Source of the DNA: Segatella buccae ATCC 33574
GTDB lineage: Bacteria; Bacteroidota; Bacteroidia; Bacteroidales; Bacteroidaceae
Assembly (NCBI RefSeq): GCF_000184945.1
Contig: NZ_GL586311.1
Span: forward strand, 802,731-866,730
Length of the DNA stretch: 64,000 nucleotides
Reading direction: 5' to 3'
Within the stretch, counting starts at the first letter, position 1; every line of letters starts with the position of its first letter. The position numbers and the translations under genes were made by a program. Below the pieces are notes generated by a model. That model did not search any database. It saw only the letters and a list, made by a program, of their open reading frames with translations, and had not been told where the DNA came from. Below, one piece after another: positions 7,246-16,648 of the stretch.

Positions 7246-8757
7246 ATGGCTCAGAAATTAGTTCAAACACAGGTTCAGAAACAACAACTCTTACAACGGC
7301 TCTCGGCCCAACAGATGCTGCAAGTGAAGTTGTTGGAAATGCCCCTGACCGAACTTGAACAGAACATCAATGCCGAACTCGACGACAATCCGGCACTGGA
7401 GAGTGCGTCGGCCGATGATGCGTTGGACCTTGAGGGAGCTGATGGTGGCGACACGACCGGCGACAGCAGCGAACAGGAAGACGGGGAGACATCGGAGTAT
7501 GAACGTGAGGAGCGCGAAGACGCACTCGATGCCGCATTCGACAACATAGGTCGGGACGACGAAATGCCCGAGGTGGGCGGCAACCGCAACTACCAGAATG
7601 CCGACTACGAGGAGACCGTCTACGGTGACACCACCTCTTTCTATGACACGCTGAAAGAGCAGATGGACATGCAGCACCTCACCGAGAAGCAACACGACAT
7701 GATGGAATACATCATCGGGTCGCTCGATGACGATGGACTGTTGCGCAAAGACCTCGACAGCATCAGCGACGAACTGGCCGTCTATCACAACATCGATGCC
7801 AGTGCGGACGAATTGGAAGAGGTGCTCCACCGCCTGCAGGAATTCGACCCCGCCGGTGTGGGAGCCCGCAACTTGCAGGAGTGTCTGTTGCTACAAATAG
7901 CCCGCAGGCCCGACGACAAGCTCCGCAGGGCCATGGAGGAGGTCATCACCAACTATTTTGACGCTTTCACCAAGAAACATTGGGACAAGATACAGGCCGG
8001 GCTGCAACTCTCAGACACACAGACGGAGACGCTGCAAAACGAATTGCGGCGACTCAACCCGAAACCCGGTGCCTCGCTCGGAGAGACCATAGGACGCAAC
8101 TTGCAACAAATCACGCCCGACTTCATCGTAGACACTAACGAAGACGGTTCCGTCTCGTTCAGCCTGAACCGTGGCAATATGCCCGAACTGCACGTTTCAC
8201 CCTCGTTCACCGAAATGCTCGAAAACTACAAGAACGACAAGCATCCGGCCGGCCGGCAGACCAAAGAGGCTCTCGTCTACGCCCGCGAGAAGGTGGAAAA
8301 GGCACAGAGCTACATCGAGGCCATACGGCAACGCCGGCTGACGCTCTATGCCACGATGAAGGCTATCATCGAAATACAACACAAGTTTTTTGCCGACGGC
8401 GACGAGGCCGACCTCAAACCGATGATCCTCAAAGACGTGGCCGACCGCACGGGACTTGACATCTCAACCATTTCGCGCGTGAGCAACGTGAAATATGCAC
8501 AGACCAAGTGGGGCACATACCCTCTGCGATTCTTCTTCAGCGATGGCTACACCACCGAAGACGGCGAAGAAATGTCTACCCGGAAAATCAAACTGGCCCT
8601 AAAAGACCTCATCGGCAAGGAGAACAAGAAGAAGCCCATGAGCGACGACACGCTGGCCGAGGAGATGAAAAAACTGGGCTACCCCATCGCCCGACGCACC
8701 GTTGCCAAGTATCGCGAGCAGCAGGGCATTCCGGTGGCGCGGCTGCGAAAAGAGTAG
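7246..8757 (+). CDS. rpoN: RNA polymerase sigma-54 factor
   Basis: 503 residues. Region I (about 1-50) is rich in Gln and Leu (KLVQTQVQKQQLLQRLSAQQ) and is the part that contacts activator ATPases. Residues 50-135 form the acidic linker (region II). The core-binding domain follows, and the C-terminus carries the RpoN box ARRTVAKYRE at about residues 482-491, which reads the -24 promoter element. It directs core polymerase to -24/-12 promoters and needs an enhancer-binding protein; none is encoded in this window. The start is supported by good agreement of region I with other RpoN proteins. Confidence 0.97.
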   Translation: MAQKLVQTQVQKQQLLQRLSAQQMLQVKLLEMPLTELEQNINAELDDNPALESASADDALDLEGADGGDTTGDSSEQEDGETSEYEREEREDALDAAFDNIGRDDEMPEVGGNRNYQNADYEETVYGDTTSFYDTLKEQMDMQHLTEKQHDMMEYIIGSLDDDGLLRKDLDSISDELAVYHNIDASADELEEVLHRLQEFDPAGVGARNLQECLLLQIARRPDDKLRRAMEEVITNYFDAFTKKHWDKIQAGLQLSDTQTETLQNELRRLNPKPGASLGETIGRNLQQITPDFIVDTNEDGSVSFSLNRGNMPELHVSPSFTEMLENYKNDKHPAGRQTKEALVYAREKVEKAQSYIEAIRQRRLTLYATMKAIIEIQHKFFADGDEADLKPMILKDVADRTGLDISTISRVSNVKYAQTKWGTYPLRFFFSDGYTTEDGEEMSTRKIKLALKDLIGKENKKKPMSDDTLAEEMKKLGYPIARRTVAKYREQQGIPVARLRKE

Positions 8758-8794
8758 AAACGAAGAATACAACAGGACAGGCAATGATAAAACA

Positions 8795-9421
8795 ATGAAA
8801 GAAAAAAACATCATCTTGGCCGCACGGGTGCTGAGCGTCCTCTTCACACCGTTCTATCTGCCGATAGTGGGGCTCATCGTGCTTTTCATTTTTAGCTACA
8901 TGCGGGTGCTGCCCATGCAATTCAAACTGCTCGTGTTGGGCATGGTGTATCTCTTCACGGTGCTTCTGCCTTCCTTCCTCATCCATCTCTACCGCCGCTA
9001 TCAGGGCTGGACACCCATGGAACTGGGACACAAGGAGCGTCGCATGATACCCTATATCATCTCCATCGTGTGCTATTTCACGTGCTTCTACATCATGGAT
9101 GCACGCAACATCCCACGCTTTATCAGCATCATTCTCGTGGCTGCGCTCGTCATACAGATGATGTGCGCACTCATCAACGTGTGGTGGAAAATCTCCACCC
9201 ACAGTGCTGCCATCGGTGGCGTGGCCGGAGCACTGCTGGCCTTTGCCCGCATATTCACTTTCAACCCCATCTGGTGGCTCTGTCTGGTGCTCATCGTAAG
9301 TGGTATGGTGGGCACCAGCCGCATGATATTGCGCCAGCATTCGCTTGCCCAAGTGGTCACGGGATTTCTGTTGGGGAGCGTGGTGGCCTATCTCATCGTA
9401 CTGCATCCGGCCATCGCATAG
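8795..9421 (+). CDS. PAP2-family membrane phosphatase
   Basis: 208 residues from the ATG at 8795, which lies 37 bp after rpoN; an earlier in-frame start would overlap rpoN and is not needed. Five or six hydrophobic segments span the sequence. The PAP2 signature is incomplete but clear in its last two parts: STHSA near residue 135 and SRMILRQHSLAQVVTG near residue 174, supplying the two catalytic His residues and the Arg. The first motif (K-x6-RP) is not obvious. Relatives dephosphorylate lipid phosphates such as undecaprenyl pyrophosphate or phosphatidic acid in the inner membrane. Likely cotranscribed with rpoN and purE. Confidence 0.78.
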   Translation: MKEKNIILAARVLSVLFTPFYLPIVGLIVLFIFSYMRVLPMQFKLLVLGMVYLFTVLLPSFLIHLYRRYQGWTPMELGHKERRMIPYIISIVCYFTCFYIMDARNIPRFISIILVAALVIQMMCALINVWWKISTHSAAIGGVAGALLAFARIFTFNPIWWLCLVLIVSGMVGTSRMILRQHSLAQVVTGFLLGSVVAYLIVLHPAIA

Positions 9422-9472
9422 TGTGAGGGAGAAAGCCCCGACAGCCAAGAGCAATTTCAAAATACATTTTAT

Positions 9473-9982
9473 ATGAAACCATTAGTAAGTATTATCATGG
9501 GCTCGACAAGCGACTTGCCCATCATGGAAAAAGCCTGCAAGTGGCTCGACGACAATGAGATTCCCTTTGAGGTGAATGCACTCTCAGCCCACCGCACACC
9601 CGATGCCGTGGAAACTTTTGCCAAAGGGGCCAAGGCTCGTGGAGTCAAGGTCATCATAGCCGGAGCCGGCATGGCCGCCGCCCTACCAGGAGTGATTGCT
9701 GCCTCTACCCCACTGCCAGTCATCGGAGTGCCCATCAAGGGTATGTTGGACGGTCTTGATGCCATGCTCTCCATCATTCAGATGCCGCCGGGAATACCCG
9801 TTGCCACGGTGGGGGTGAACGGAGCACAGAATGCTGCCATCCTCGCAGCGGAGATGATGGCCCTTGGCGACGAAGAGATTGCACGCAAGGTGGATGCTTG
9901 GAAAGCCGGTCTCGGTGCCAAAATAGAAAAAGCCAATCGGGAACTTTCCGAAATCAAAGACTATAAGTTCAAGGTGGACTGA
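9473..9982 (+). CDS. purE: N5-carboxyaminoimidazole ribonucleotide mutase
   Basis: 169 residues, the usual size of class I PurE. The N-terminus PLVSIIMGSTSDLPIM holds the phosphate-binding SxSD loop, followed by SAHRTPD with the catalytic His, and AGAGMAAALPGV and PVIGVPI in the core. The enzyme moves the carboxyl group of N5-CAIR to C4 in purine synthesis. Its partner purK is not in the window. It lies 51 bp after the PAP2 gene and 46 bp before ispG on the same strand. Confidence 0.97.
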   Translation: MKPLVSIIMGSTSDLPIMEKACKWLDDNEIPFEVNALSAHRTPDAVETFAKGAKARGVKVIIAGAGMAAALPGVIAASTPLPVIGVPIKGMLDGLDAMLSIIQMPPGIPVATVGVNGAQNAAILAAEMMALGDEEIARKVDAWKAGLGAKIEKANRELSEIKDYKFKVD

Positions 9983-10028
9983 CCCACAGTCCACACGCCC
10001 GACATCCCTCTAAACTATATATCATCAC

Positions 10029-11915
10029 ATGATAGACCTATTTAATTATCAAAGACGCAAATCTACAGAGATCCATATTGGGGCCATTGACATGGGGGGA
10101 GAAAACCCTATACGCATCCAGTCGATGACCACGACCGACACCAACGACACCGAGGCCTGCGTGGAACAGGCCGAACGCATCATCAAGGCCGGCGGAGAAC
10201 TGGTACGGTTGACGACACAAGGCACTAAGGAAGCCGAGAATCTGAAAAACATCAACGCCTCGCTGCGTGCCAAAGGCTATCTCACTCCCCTCGTGGCCGA
10301 TGTGCATTTCAATCCCAAGGTAGCCGATGTGGCGGCACGCTATGCCGAGAAAGTGCGCGTGAATCCGGGCAACTATGTAGACCCGGCGCGCAAATTCATC
10401 AAACTGGAATACACCGACGAGGAGTATGCCCTGGAATTGCAGAAGATAGAAGACCGCTTCGTGCCTTTCCTCAACATCTGTAAGGAAAACCATACGGCCA
10501 TCCGCATAGGCGTGAACCACGGCTCGCTCTCCGACCGGATACGCAACCGCTACGGTGACACGCCGGAAGGAATCGTGGAGAGTTGCATGGAGTTTTTGCG
10601 CATCTGCAAGCAACAGGACTTCAAGGATGTGGTGATTTCCATCAAGTCTTCCAACACGGTGGTGATGGTGCGTTCGGTGCGTCTGCTCGTCGACACAATG
10701 GAGAAAGAAGACATGCACTACCCTCTCCACCTCGGAGTGACCGAAGCCGGCGAGGGCGAGGACGGCCGCATCAAGAGTGCTGTGGGCATCGGGGCGCTGT
10801 TGGCCGACGGCATCGGAGACACCATTCGAGTGAGTCTCAGTGAAGAACCGGAAGCGGAGGTACCCGTGGCCCGGCATCTTGTAGACTACATCGGCCGCAA
10901 AGCCGGCCAGACGATGATTCCCGGAGAAGCTGCGCCCTACTTCGACTGGCTGCATCCGGTGCGTCGCAAGACTCATGCTGTGGATATCATTGGGGGCGAA
11001 CAGGTGCCGGTGGTCATTGCCTCACGGTCTGCCGACAAGGAACAGAAGTGTGCCGTTGTGGTGAGCAATGCGGACACAAGGCCGGATTACCTCTACACCG
11101 GACAGGCGTTGCCGCAAGAGTTGCAAAAACAGCAGAAATATATCATAGATTTTGATGCCTACGCTCATCTCGCTTCTGAAGGGAATATCGAGAATTTAAA
11201 AGGTCGTGTATTCCCCATTTTCCCTTACAACGCCACACCGTTCATCTCACAGGTGCAGGCCGATGCCAAATTTCTCGTACTCCCGTTCGGTGCGCCGAGT
11301 GAGGAATACATAGCCTGCCTGAAAGCCCATCCCGAAGTGGTGGTGGTCTGCATGAGCAACCATCAAAACCGACTGGGAGAACAACGGGCACTGGTACATG
11401 AACTGTCGGTTAACGGGCTGACCAATCCTGTCGTCTTCTGCCAGATGTACCGCCATTCCGAGAAGGAAAAAAGTGATTTCCAACTCGAAGCGGCAGCCGA
11501 CATGGGCGCACTGATGATTGATGGACTCACCGATGGAATATGGCTCATGAACGATGGTGACATCCCTGCGGAGACGGTCGACGAGACAGCTTTCGGCATT
11601 CTTCAGGCAGCCCGTCTGCGCACCTCGAAGACCGAATATATCTCTTGCCCGGGCTGTGGACGCACTCTTTACGATCTTCGGGAAACCATTGCCAAAATAC
11701 GGGAGGCCACCAAAGGCATGAAAGGTCTCAAAATAGGCATCATGGGATGTATCGTGAACGGGCCCGGAGAGATGGCCGATGCCGACTATGGCTATGTGGG
11801 GGCGGGTCCCAATCGTGTGAGCCTCTATCGCAAGCAAGTGTGCATAGAGCGCAACATCCCACAGGAAGTGGCCGTAGAACATTTGCTTGCTCTCATCAAA
11901 AACGACCGAAAATAG
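10029..11915 (+). CDS. ispG: 4-hydroxy-3-methylbut-2-enyl diphosphate synthase, long form with insertion domain
   Basis: 628 residues, compared with about 370 for the enterobacterial enzyme. The TIM-barrel domain (about 1-290) starts with RRKSTEIHIGAIDMGGENPI. A middle domain of roughly 240 residues follows, as known from plant, chlamydial and Bacteroidota IspG. The C-terminal iron-sulfur domain holds CPGCGR (Cys near 540 and 543) and IMGCIVNGPGE (Cys near 575), the three ligands of the [4Fe-4S] cluster. It performs the reductive step of the MEP isoprenoid pathway in the cytoplasm. It follows purE closely and precedes an aldo/keto reductase by 9 bp. Confidence 0.97.
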   Translation: MIDLFNYQRRKSTEIHIGAIDMGGENPIRIQSMTTTDTNDTEACVEQAERIIKAGGELVRLTTQGTKEAENLKNINASLRAKGYLTPLVADVHFNPKVADVAARYAEKVRVNPGNYVDPARKFIKLEYTDEEYALELQKIEDRFVPFLNICKENHTAIRIGVNHGSLSDRIRNRYGDTPEGIVESCMEFLRICKQQDFKDVVISIKSSNTVVMVRSVRLLVDTMEKEDMHYPLHLGVTEAGEGEDGRIKSAVGIGALLADGIGDTIRVSLSEEPEAEVPVARHLVDYIGRKAGQTMIPGEAAPYFDWLHPVRRKTHAVDIIGGEQVPVVIASRSADKEQKCAVVVSNADTRPDYLYTGQALPQELQKQQKYIIDFDAYAHLASEGNIENLKGRVFPIFPYNATPFISQVQADAKFLVLPFGAPSEEYIACLKAHPEVVVVCMSNHQNRLGEQRALVHELSVNGLTNPVVFCQMYRHSEKEKSDFQLEAAADMGALMIDGLTDGIWLMNDGDIPAETVDETAFGILQAARLRTSKTEYISCPGCGRTLYDLRETIAKIREATKGMKGLKIGIMGCIVNGPGEMADADYGYVGAGPNRVSLYRKQVCIERNIPQEVAVEHLLALIKNDRK

Positions 11916-11924
11916 AATAAGCTA

Positions 11925-12893
11925 ATGGATATTAAAGGTATTTACACACCCTCGCCGGAACGTTACGACGACTCGGAAACGTTGTACCGCCGTTGCGGAC
12001 ACTCGGGAGTGATGCTTCCAAAGGTCTCTCTCGGTTTCTGGCACAACTTCGGAGCTGTGGACTCCTACGAGCGCAGCCGGGCCATCACCCACTATGCCTT
12101 CGACCACGGCATCACCCATTTCGACCTTGCCAACAACTACGGCCCACCTTACGGGACGGCCGAAGAGACGATGGGCCGACTGATGGACGATGATTTACGG
12201 CCCTATCGTGACGAACTTTTCATCTCATCGAAAGCCGGCTATGACATGTGGCCGGGCCCTTACGGCAACTGGGGAAGCCGTAAGTACCTCATGGCCAGCA
12301 TCGACCAGAGTCTACGACGTATGCGGTTAGATTATGTGGATCTCTTCTACAGCCACCGCTACGACCCCAACACGCCACTCGAAGAGACACTTCAGGCTCT
12401 CGTAGACATCGTTCGACAAGGCAAGGCACTCTACATCGGCATCTCCCGTTGGCCTCTTGAGGCCCTCACCGTTGCCGAACAGTATCTTCGGGAGCATGAC
12501 ACGCCACTGCTCATCTACCAAGACAAGCTCAACCTCATCAACCGTCAACCGCTGGAAGAAGGTCGGCTGCAATTCTGCCACGACCACGGCATCGGCTTCA
12601 TCAGTTTCTCACCACTGGCTCAAGGACTGCTCACCGACCGCTATCTCAACGGTGTGCCCGACGACAGCCGCATGGCTAAAGGCCGATTTCTCAAACGTGA
12701 AACCCTTACTCCCGAACTGACGGCCCATCTTCAGGAACTGAACGCACAGGCCCATGAACGCAACGAAACGCTTGCAGAAATGGCTTTGGCATGGATTCTG
12801 CATCAGCAGGGTGTCACTTCCGTGCTTGTCGGTGCAAGCAGTGTGGCGCAATTAGAACAAAACATGAAGTGCGTGCATGCCCAACCGTTCTAA
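11925..12893 (+). CDS. Aldo/keto reductase, YghZ-like (L-glyceraldehyde 3-phosphate reductase type)
   Basis: 322 residues with the full catalytic tetrad in order: Asp in HFDLANNYG, Tyr in the same segment, Lys in ISSKAGYDMWPGPYG and His in DLFYSHRYDPNTPLEE. The SKAGYDMWPGPYGNWGSRKYL segment is the mark of the YghZ/AKR14 group, which reduces L-glyceraldehyde 3-phosphate and methylglyoxal with NADPH. The NADPH-binding C-terminal segment is present (SVLVGASSVAQLEQN). It ends an operon-like run from 6538 and is followed by a strong terminator. Confidence 0.9.
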   Translation: MDIKGIYTPSPERYDDSETLYRRCGHSGVMLPKVSLGFWHNFGAVDSYERSRAITHYAFDHGITHFDLANNYGPPYGTAEETMGRLMDDDLRPYRDELFISSKAGYDMWPGPYGNWGSRKYLMASIDQSLRRMRLDYVDLFYSHRYDPNTPLEETLQALVDIVRQGKALYIGISRWPLEALTVAEQYLREHDTPLLIYQDKLNLINRQPLEEGRLQFCHDHGIGFISFSPLAQGLLTDRYLNGVPDDSRMAKGRFLKRETLTPELTAHLQELNAQAHERNETLAEMALAWILHQQGVTSVLVGASSVAQLEQNMKCVHAQPF

Positions 12894-12926
12894 GTGTATG
12901 GCATCACGCAACAAGACACATACCTC

Positions 12927-12965
12927 AAAGGTTCTCCCATAAAACATCGGGAGAACCTTTTTTGT
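12927..12965 (+). terminator. Intrinsic terminator after the aldo/keto reductase gene
   Basis: A perfect 12-bp stem, AAAGGTTCTCCC (12927-12938) with GGGAGAACCTTT (12949-12960), a 10-nt loop and a run of T residues. It ends the rpoN-purE-ispG transcription unit. Confidence 0.93.
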
Positions 12966-13295
12966 TTTTGGAAATGCAGCTATGGAATCATGTAATGGAG
13001 CTACACAAATAGAATATTTCACTCTCCAAAGGCCGGTATTTCAAAAAGAAGTCGTACCTTTGCACCCGAAGAAATCAACATGCGGGAAGCATCTTCTTAC
13101 GAATCATGCTTTTTCTGTTTTCATCTTAGCCGTCCGAATGTCGCAAGTTGACCGCACGCCCGTGTTCCTTTCTCTCCCACCCCACACAAGTAGGATAACA
13201 TTCCGTGCAGGCTTTCAGGGTCTTTCTTCTCCCACGGCATATCCCTTTCTTTAACAACAACATGCTGCCATGAGCGGCAGCCAAATATCAAACAA
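12966..13295 (+). promoter_or_regulatory. Promoter and long leader of the DEAD-box helicase gene
   Basis: TACCTTTG at 13055-13062 is a good -7 box; no clear -33 box is seen. The predicted leader is about 230 nt before the ATG at 13296. It contains a weak stem (AAGCAT near 13087, ATGCTT near 13106) followed by TTTTCTGTTTTC. Long leaders are common for cold-inducible RNA helicase genes in other bacteria, so post-transcriptional control is plausible but unproven. The stretch between the terminator and this promoter holds nothing else that I recognise. Confidence 0.45.
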
Positions 13296-14423
13296 ATGAC
13301 ATTCAACGAATTAAATATCTCCAAGCCCATACTGAAGGCGCTTGAACTCAAAGAGTATGAAACCCCTACCCCCATTCAGCAAAAAGCCATCCCTATAGGC
13401 CTTGAAGGCAGAGACCTGCTGGGTATCGCCCAGACGGGTACGGGAAAAACGGCTGCCTTTGCCATTCCCATCATCCAGCAACTTGCTAAAAGCGCAGACG
13501 ACAACCGCCGGCGGGACATCAAGGCCCTCATCCTCACGCCCACACGCGAATTGGCCATACAGATAGAGGAATGCTTTAAAGATTATTCAAAGTTCACCCG
13601 GCTGCGTTGCTGCGTCATCTTCGGAGGCGTAAGCCAGAACGGACAGGTGAAGGAACTGGAACGGGGGGTGGACATCCTCATCGCCACTCCGGGCCGACTG
13701 CTCGACCTCATCTCGCAACACATCATCACGCTGGAACACATCCGCCACTTTGTACTTGACGAGGCCGACCGTATGCTCGACATGGGATTCATCCACGACA
13801 TCAAGAAACTCATCCCCCTGCTGCCCAAACGCCGGCAGACGCTGCTCTTCTCGGCCACCATGCCCGAGACCATAGCCAAACTCTCCAAGTCGCTGCTCTA
13901 CAAGCCTGCGAGGGTAGAGGTGGCTCCTGTGTCATCGGTGGTGGACACCATCGAACAACGGCTCTACTTCGTGGAGAAACCGCAGAAGACAGATCTTCTC
14001 GTCAGTGTGCTCAAAAACGACGGCAACCGTTCGGCACTCGTGTTTTCACGTACCAAGCATGGGGCCGACCGCATAGCCCGCAAGCTCAAGGCCCGCCACA
14101 TCGAGTGTGAAGCCATCCATGGCAACAAGTCGCAGAATGCCCGCCAACGGGCTCTCACCAACTTCAAGTCGGGGAAGACGCGCGTCATCGTAGCCACCGA
14201 CATCGCAGCCCGTGGCATCGACATTGCCAACCTGCAAATGGTAATCAACTACGACTTGCCTGATGTGGCCGAGACCTATGTCCACCGCATTGGCCGCACA
14301 GGTCGGGCCGGCAACAGCGGTGTGGCACTGACTTTCTGCACGCAGGAGGAGCGGCCCATGGTCAGAGATATCCAGAAACTCACGGGCAAGAAACTCCCCA
14401 TTGCCCAGTCGCCACTCAAATAA
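13296..14423 (+). CDS. DEAD-box ATP-dependent RNA helicase, RhlE-like, short C-terminus
   Basis: 375 residues. All helicase motifs are visible in order: Q motif (PTPIQQKAIP), motif I AQTGTGKT (about 45-52), PTRELA, GG, TPGR, DEAD (near 151), SAT, then ALVFSRTKHGAD, ATDIAARGID and HRIGRTGRAG. It unwinds short RNA duplexes in ribosome assembly or mRNA turnover. RhlE-type helicases usually have a basic C-terminal tail; here the protein stops about 35 residues after the last motif, so it is nearly a bare helicase core. Which helicase of the family it is (rhlE, deaD, csdA) cannot be fixed from sequence. Confidence 0.95.
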   Translation: MTFNELNISKPILKALELKEYETPTPIQQKAIPIGLEGRDLLGIAQTGTGKTAAFAIPIIQQLAKSADDNRRRDIKALILTPTRELAIQIEECFKDYSKFTRLRCCVIFGGVSQNGQVKELERGVDILIATPGRLLDLISQHIITLEHIRHFVLDEADRMLDMGFIHDIKKLIPLLPKRRQTLLFSATMPETIAKLSKSLLYKPARVEVAPVSSVVDTIEQRLYFVEKPQKTDLLVSVLKNDGNRSALVFSRTKHGADRIARKLKARHIECEAIHGNKSQNARQRALTNFKSGKTRVIVATDIAARGIDIANLQMVINYDLPDVAETYVHRIGRTGRAGNSGVALTFCTQEERPMVRDIQKLTGKKLPIAQSPLK

Positions 14424-14453
14424 CAAAAATACAGAAAATAGTTTTTGCATATC

Positions 14454-14538
14454 TTCCCGTCATGCCGTCATACTTACGTCTAACTAAAAGATTATCAATA
14501 AATTAGAGCTGACAGCAAGTATGACGGCATGACGGGAA
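14454..14538. repeat. 22-bp perfect inverted repeat with GTCATGC word, copy 1
   Basis: TTCCCGTCATGCCGTCATACTT (14454-14475; 22 bp) and its exact complement (14517-14538) enclose a 41-nt AT-rich loop. The word CGTCAT occurs twice in each arm. A related 23-bp inverted repeat lies at 36199-36283. It falls between the convergent helicase gene and the minus-strand lipoprotein gene, so it may act as a bidirectional terminator, although there is no long T run. Confidence 0.85.
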
Positions 14539-14577
14539 AGTGCTGTTATCAAGATTTCTCCCTAAGCTTCATCACTA

Positions 14578-15180
14578 TCATATTGTAACTATAACAGCTC
14601 CATAAAGCCCATAATTCCTTTTATCGCTTATAACATCATCTATCGGCACTTCTTTACCGTCAACCTCACACCGATAGGTTCTATATTGTCCACGACCATA
14701 GATATGTATATAGAATTTTATCGTATGATTCTCATCGTTTTCAAAAAGTTTATCACTATTGAATGTCAATAGATAGGCTTCATTGCGAATATCATTCTTA
14801 TCCCAAATCGACCTATCAAAAAACTGGAGTTCAAGCATTGTTCCCATTTTTCCATAATCCACATTTGGTAAATCAGAACTATTCATGGAACTCTTTGTTT
14901 TTATCCAATCTACTATTCCCAACTCCACCGGCTTACGACCGGAATTCATTCTTTCGATGCTTAAATGCAAATCTTTCACGGTGTCCGCTTTCAGTCTTGC
15001 TATATCATCATTGCCCAATACATTCGCCGAATCGGCAAGATTTCTCCCATCGGCGTTTTGAAATCTGACAAATAAATGAAAATCGGAAATTCCAAAAGGC
15101 CCTTCGGATTCTGTACAAGATATAAACGTCATTATTACGACAGATACCAATATAGGTAGCGTCTTGAAAAAGTTTCTCAT
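14578..15180 (-). CDS. Small lipoprotein of unknown function, partner gene of the C10 protease
   Basis: 200 residues beginning with a lipoprotein signal (VSVVIMTFISC; lipid-modified Cys near residue 22). The mature part is rich in Asp, Asn and Lys and predicted beta-rich, ending in a hydrophobic YGAVIVTI. No known family is recognised. It starts 5 bp after the stop of the C10 protease gene, so the two are translated from one message. In Bacteroides, C10 protease genes are often next to genes for small inhibitors; this product could be such a partner, but it lacks recognisable Spi similarity and is longer. Clearly AT-rich compared with the flanks. Confidence 0.72.
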   Translation of the reverse strand: MRNFFKTLPILVSVVIMTFISCTESEGPFGISDFHLFVRFQNADGRNLADSANVLGNDDIARLKADTVKDLHLSIERMNSGRKPVELGIVDWIKTKSSMNSSDLPNVDYGKMGTMLELQFFDRSIWDKNDIRNEAYLLTFNSDKLFENDENHTIKFYIHIYGRGQYRTYRCEVDGKEVPIDDVISDKRNYGLYGAVIVTI

Positions 15181-15185
15181 ATCAC

Positions 15186-16430
15186 TTACTTTATAAATGT
15201 TGCCGTCTTTAATTTATACCTAAAATTACTACTTCTTGTAGAGACAATGCCATCATCATACGCAGGATTTTCTTCTGCATTCAAAGCTGTACTTAGAAAA
15301 TAGCCATTATGTAGTCCATTCCAGCCCCAATTACAATGTATATATTTGGTCTCTTTGCGATTTTTAATTTGATCGATATATCCATCAACAACCCAAGCAT
15401 GCCCATCGACATATTTCCTAAAGACTAACCCAACATGATAATAACGCCCATTACCTCGCATAATAACAATTCTATTTCCTTTCTTCAAATCATTTATTAC
15501 AGCATTGACATCATATTCATCAAGGCTGGAAACATTAAATCCATAACCTCTCATTATTTTTAAGGCATCTTCTGTATTTGCCGATGTTCCTCCTGCTTTA
15601 TATTTAGCTCCAAATGCACCTCCCCAAAATCTCATGAGTTTTGCTATATGATCTTCCAATTCATTAGTAATTAATTCTCCATTATTCTTACTACATTCAT
15701 TATTTATTCTTAGCCAATCCAATATAGTAGCACCTGCCTCTCCATCAATATTATATTGAATGGTATTCGGTGTCTGTAAGTAAGAGCATATCTGGCTTAT
15801 TGCCGTAATCACACACCCTGTATAAGGACCGGGGCAATATTTATTGTACGGGGCTCCTTGCCCCCACTTAGTAGCAAGCAATGGTGCCATCATTTCAAAT
15901 TTATCATCAGGATAATCTCCACCACCGCTTGGCATATCGGGTTCTTCAAGTACATAATAAGATAATCCACTCTCTCTACAACTCGCTTTTTGTTCTATCA
16001 GCCCACTCATAAATGCTTCAAATCCCGCATTAGTAATAGTATCATTATCATAAGAATAATTCCCTTCCTCAACCAATGCGAATATAGGTACTTCCCGATC
16101 ATCTGAAGAGGCTATTGCAAAGCCTTTATTGTCTTTAAAATTGATGATGTAAAACAAAGAATCAAGATTTACAGGAATACCCGATCGAGTTCCATTAGGA
16201 ATTGAGACTACTTCTACCGTCCCAATATTTACACCCCAAAAAGACGAAGCACGAGTGTCCTGATTTAATTTAGACACAAAATCCATCACATTCTTCTTAG
16301 CTTCTTCTACAGTAATTTTGTGACTGGTAGTAAGTAAATTACTTTGTTTGACACTCACTTGCTCATCTTGGCTACATGACATTAAGCTTAATGTAGTCAA
16401 CAGCATAAATAATGCTTTTCTTAAAAACAC
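15186..16430 (-). CDS. C10-family cysteine protease (streptopain-like), lipoprotein
   Basis: 414 residues from a GTG at 16430; the GTG is preferred because the basic residues of the signal (FLRKALFMLL) lie before the first ATG. Lipobox LSLMSC gives a lipidated Cys near residue 19. Residues about 40-140 look like the Spi-type propeptide that keeps the enzyme inactive. The catalytic Cys lies in GPYTGCVITAISQI and the His in DGHAWVVDGYI, with an Asn/Trp segment HCNWGWNG after it. Members degrade host or dietary proteins at the cell surface. AT-rich, with codon use unlike the neighbours, suggesting recent transfer together with the small lipoprotein gene. Confidence 0.9.
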   Translation of the reverse strand: MFLRKALFMLLTTLSLMSCSQDEQVSVKQSNLLTTSHKITVEEAKKNVMDFVSKLNQDTRASSFWGVNIGTVEVVSIPNGTRSGIPVNLDSLFYIINFKDNKGFAIASSDDREVPIFALVEEGNYSYDNDTITNAGFEAFMSGLIEQKASCRESGLSYYVLEEPDMPSGGGDYPDDKFEMMAPLLATKWGQGAPYNKYCPGPYTGCVITAISQICSYLQTPNTIQYNIDGEAGATILDWLRINNECSKNNGELITNELEDHIAKLMRFWGGAFGAKYKAGGTSANTEDALKIMRGYGFNVSSLDEYDVNAVINDLKKGNRIVIMRGNGRYYHVGLVFRKYVDGHAWVVDGYIDQIKNRKETKYIHCNWGWNGLHNGYFLSTALNAEENPAYDDGIVSTRSSNFRYKLKTATFIK

Positions 16431-16648
16431 TTCATAATAAATTATAGATTTTTCTATTAAACATTGTGCAAATATATAAAATATCTTTGGCGTTTAATAA
16501 CATTATCATTATTTTTTATTAAAAATACAAGGAAAATATCATCCGAACATGATATTGGAAAGACTAGAGGATTCATTGACAGAAACTGTATGCCTGCCTT
16601 CGACCTTGTGCGAAGTGCGTGCACCATCCGCGCATAGGCTTCACACAG

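Noticed and set aside
12966-13295. A riboswitch or thermosensor in the DEAD-box helicase leader
   Set aside because: Only one weak 6-bp stem is visible and no known riboswitch motif could be recognised; kept only as a long leader.
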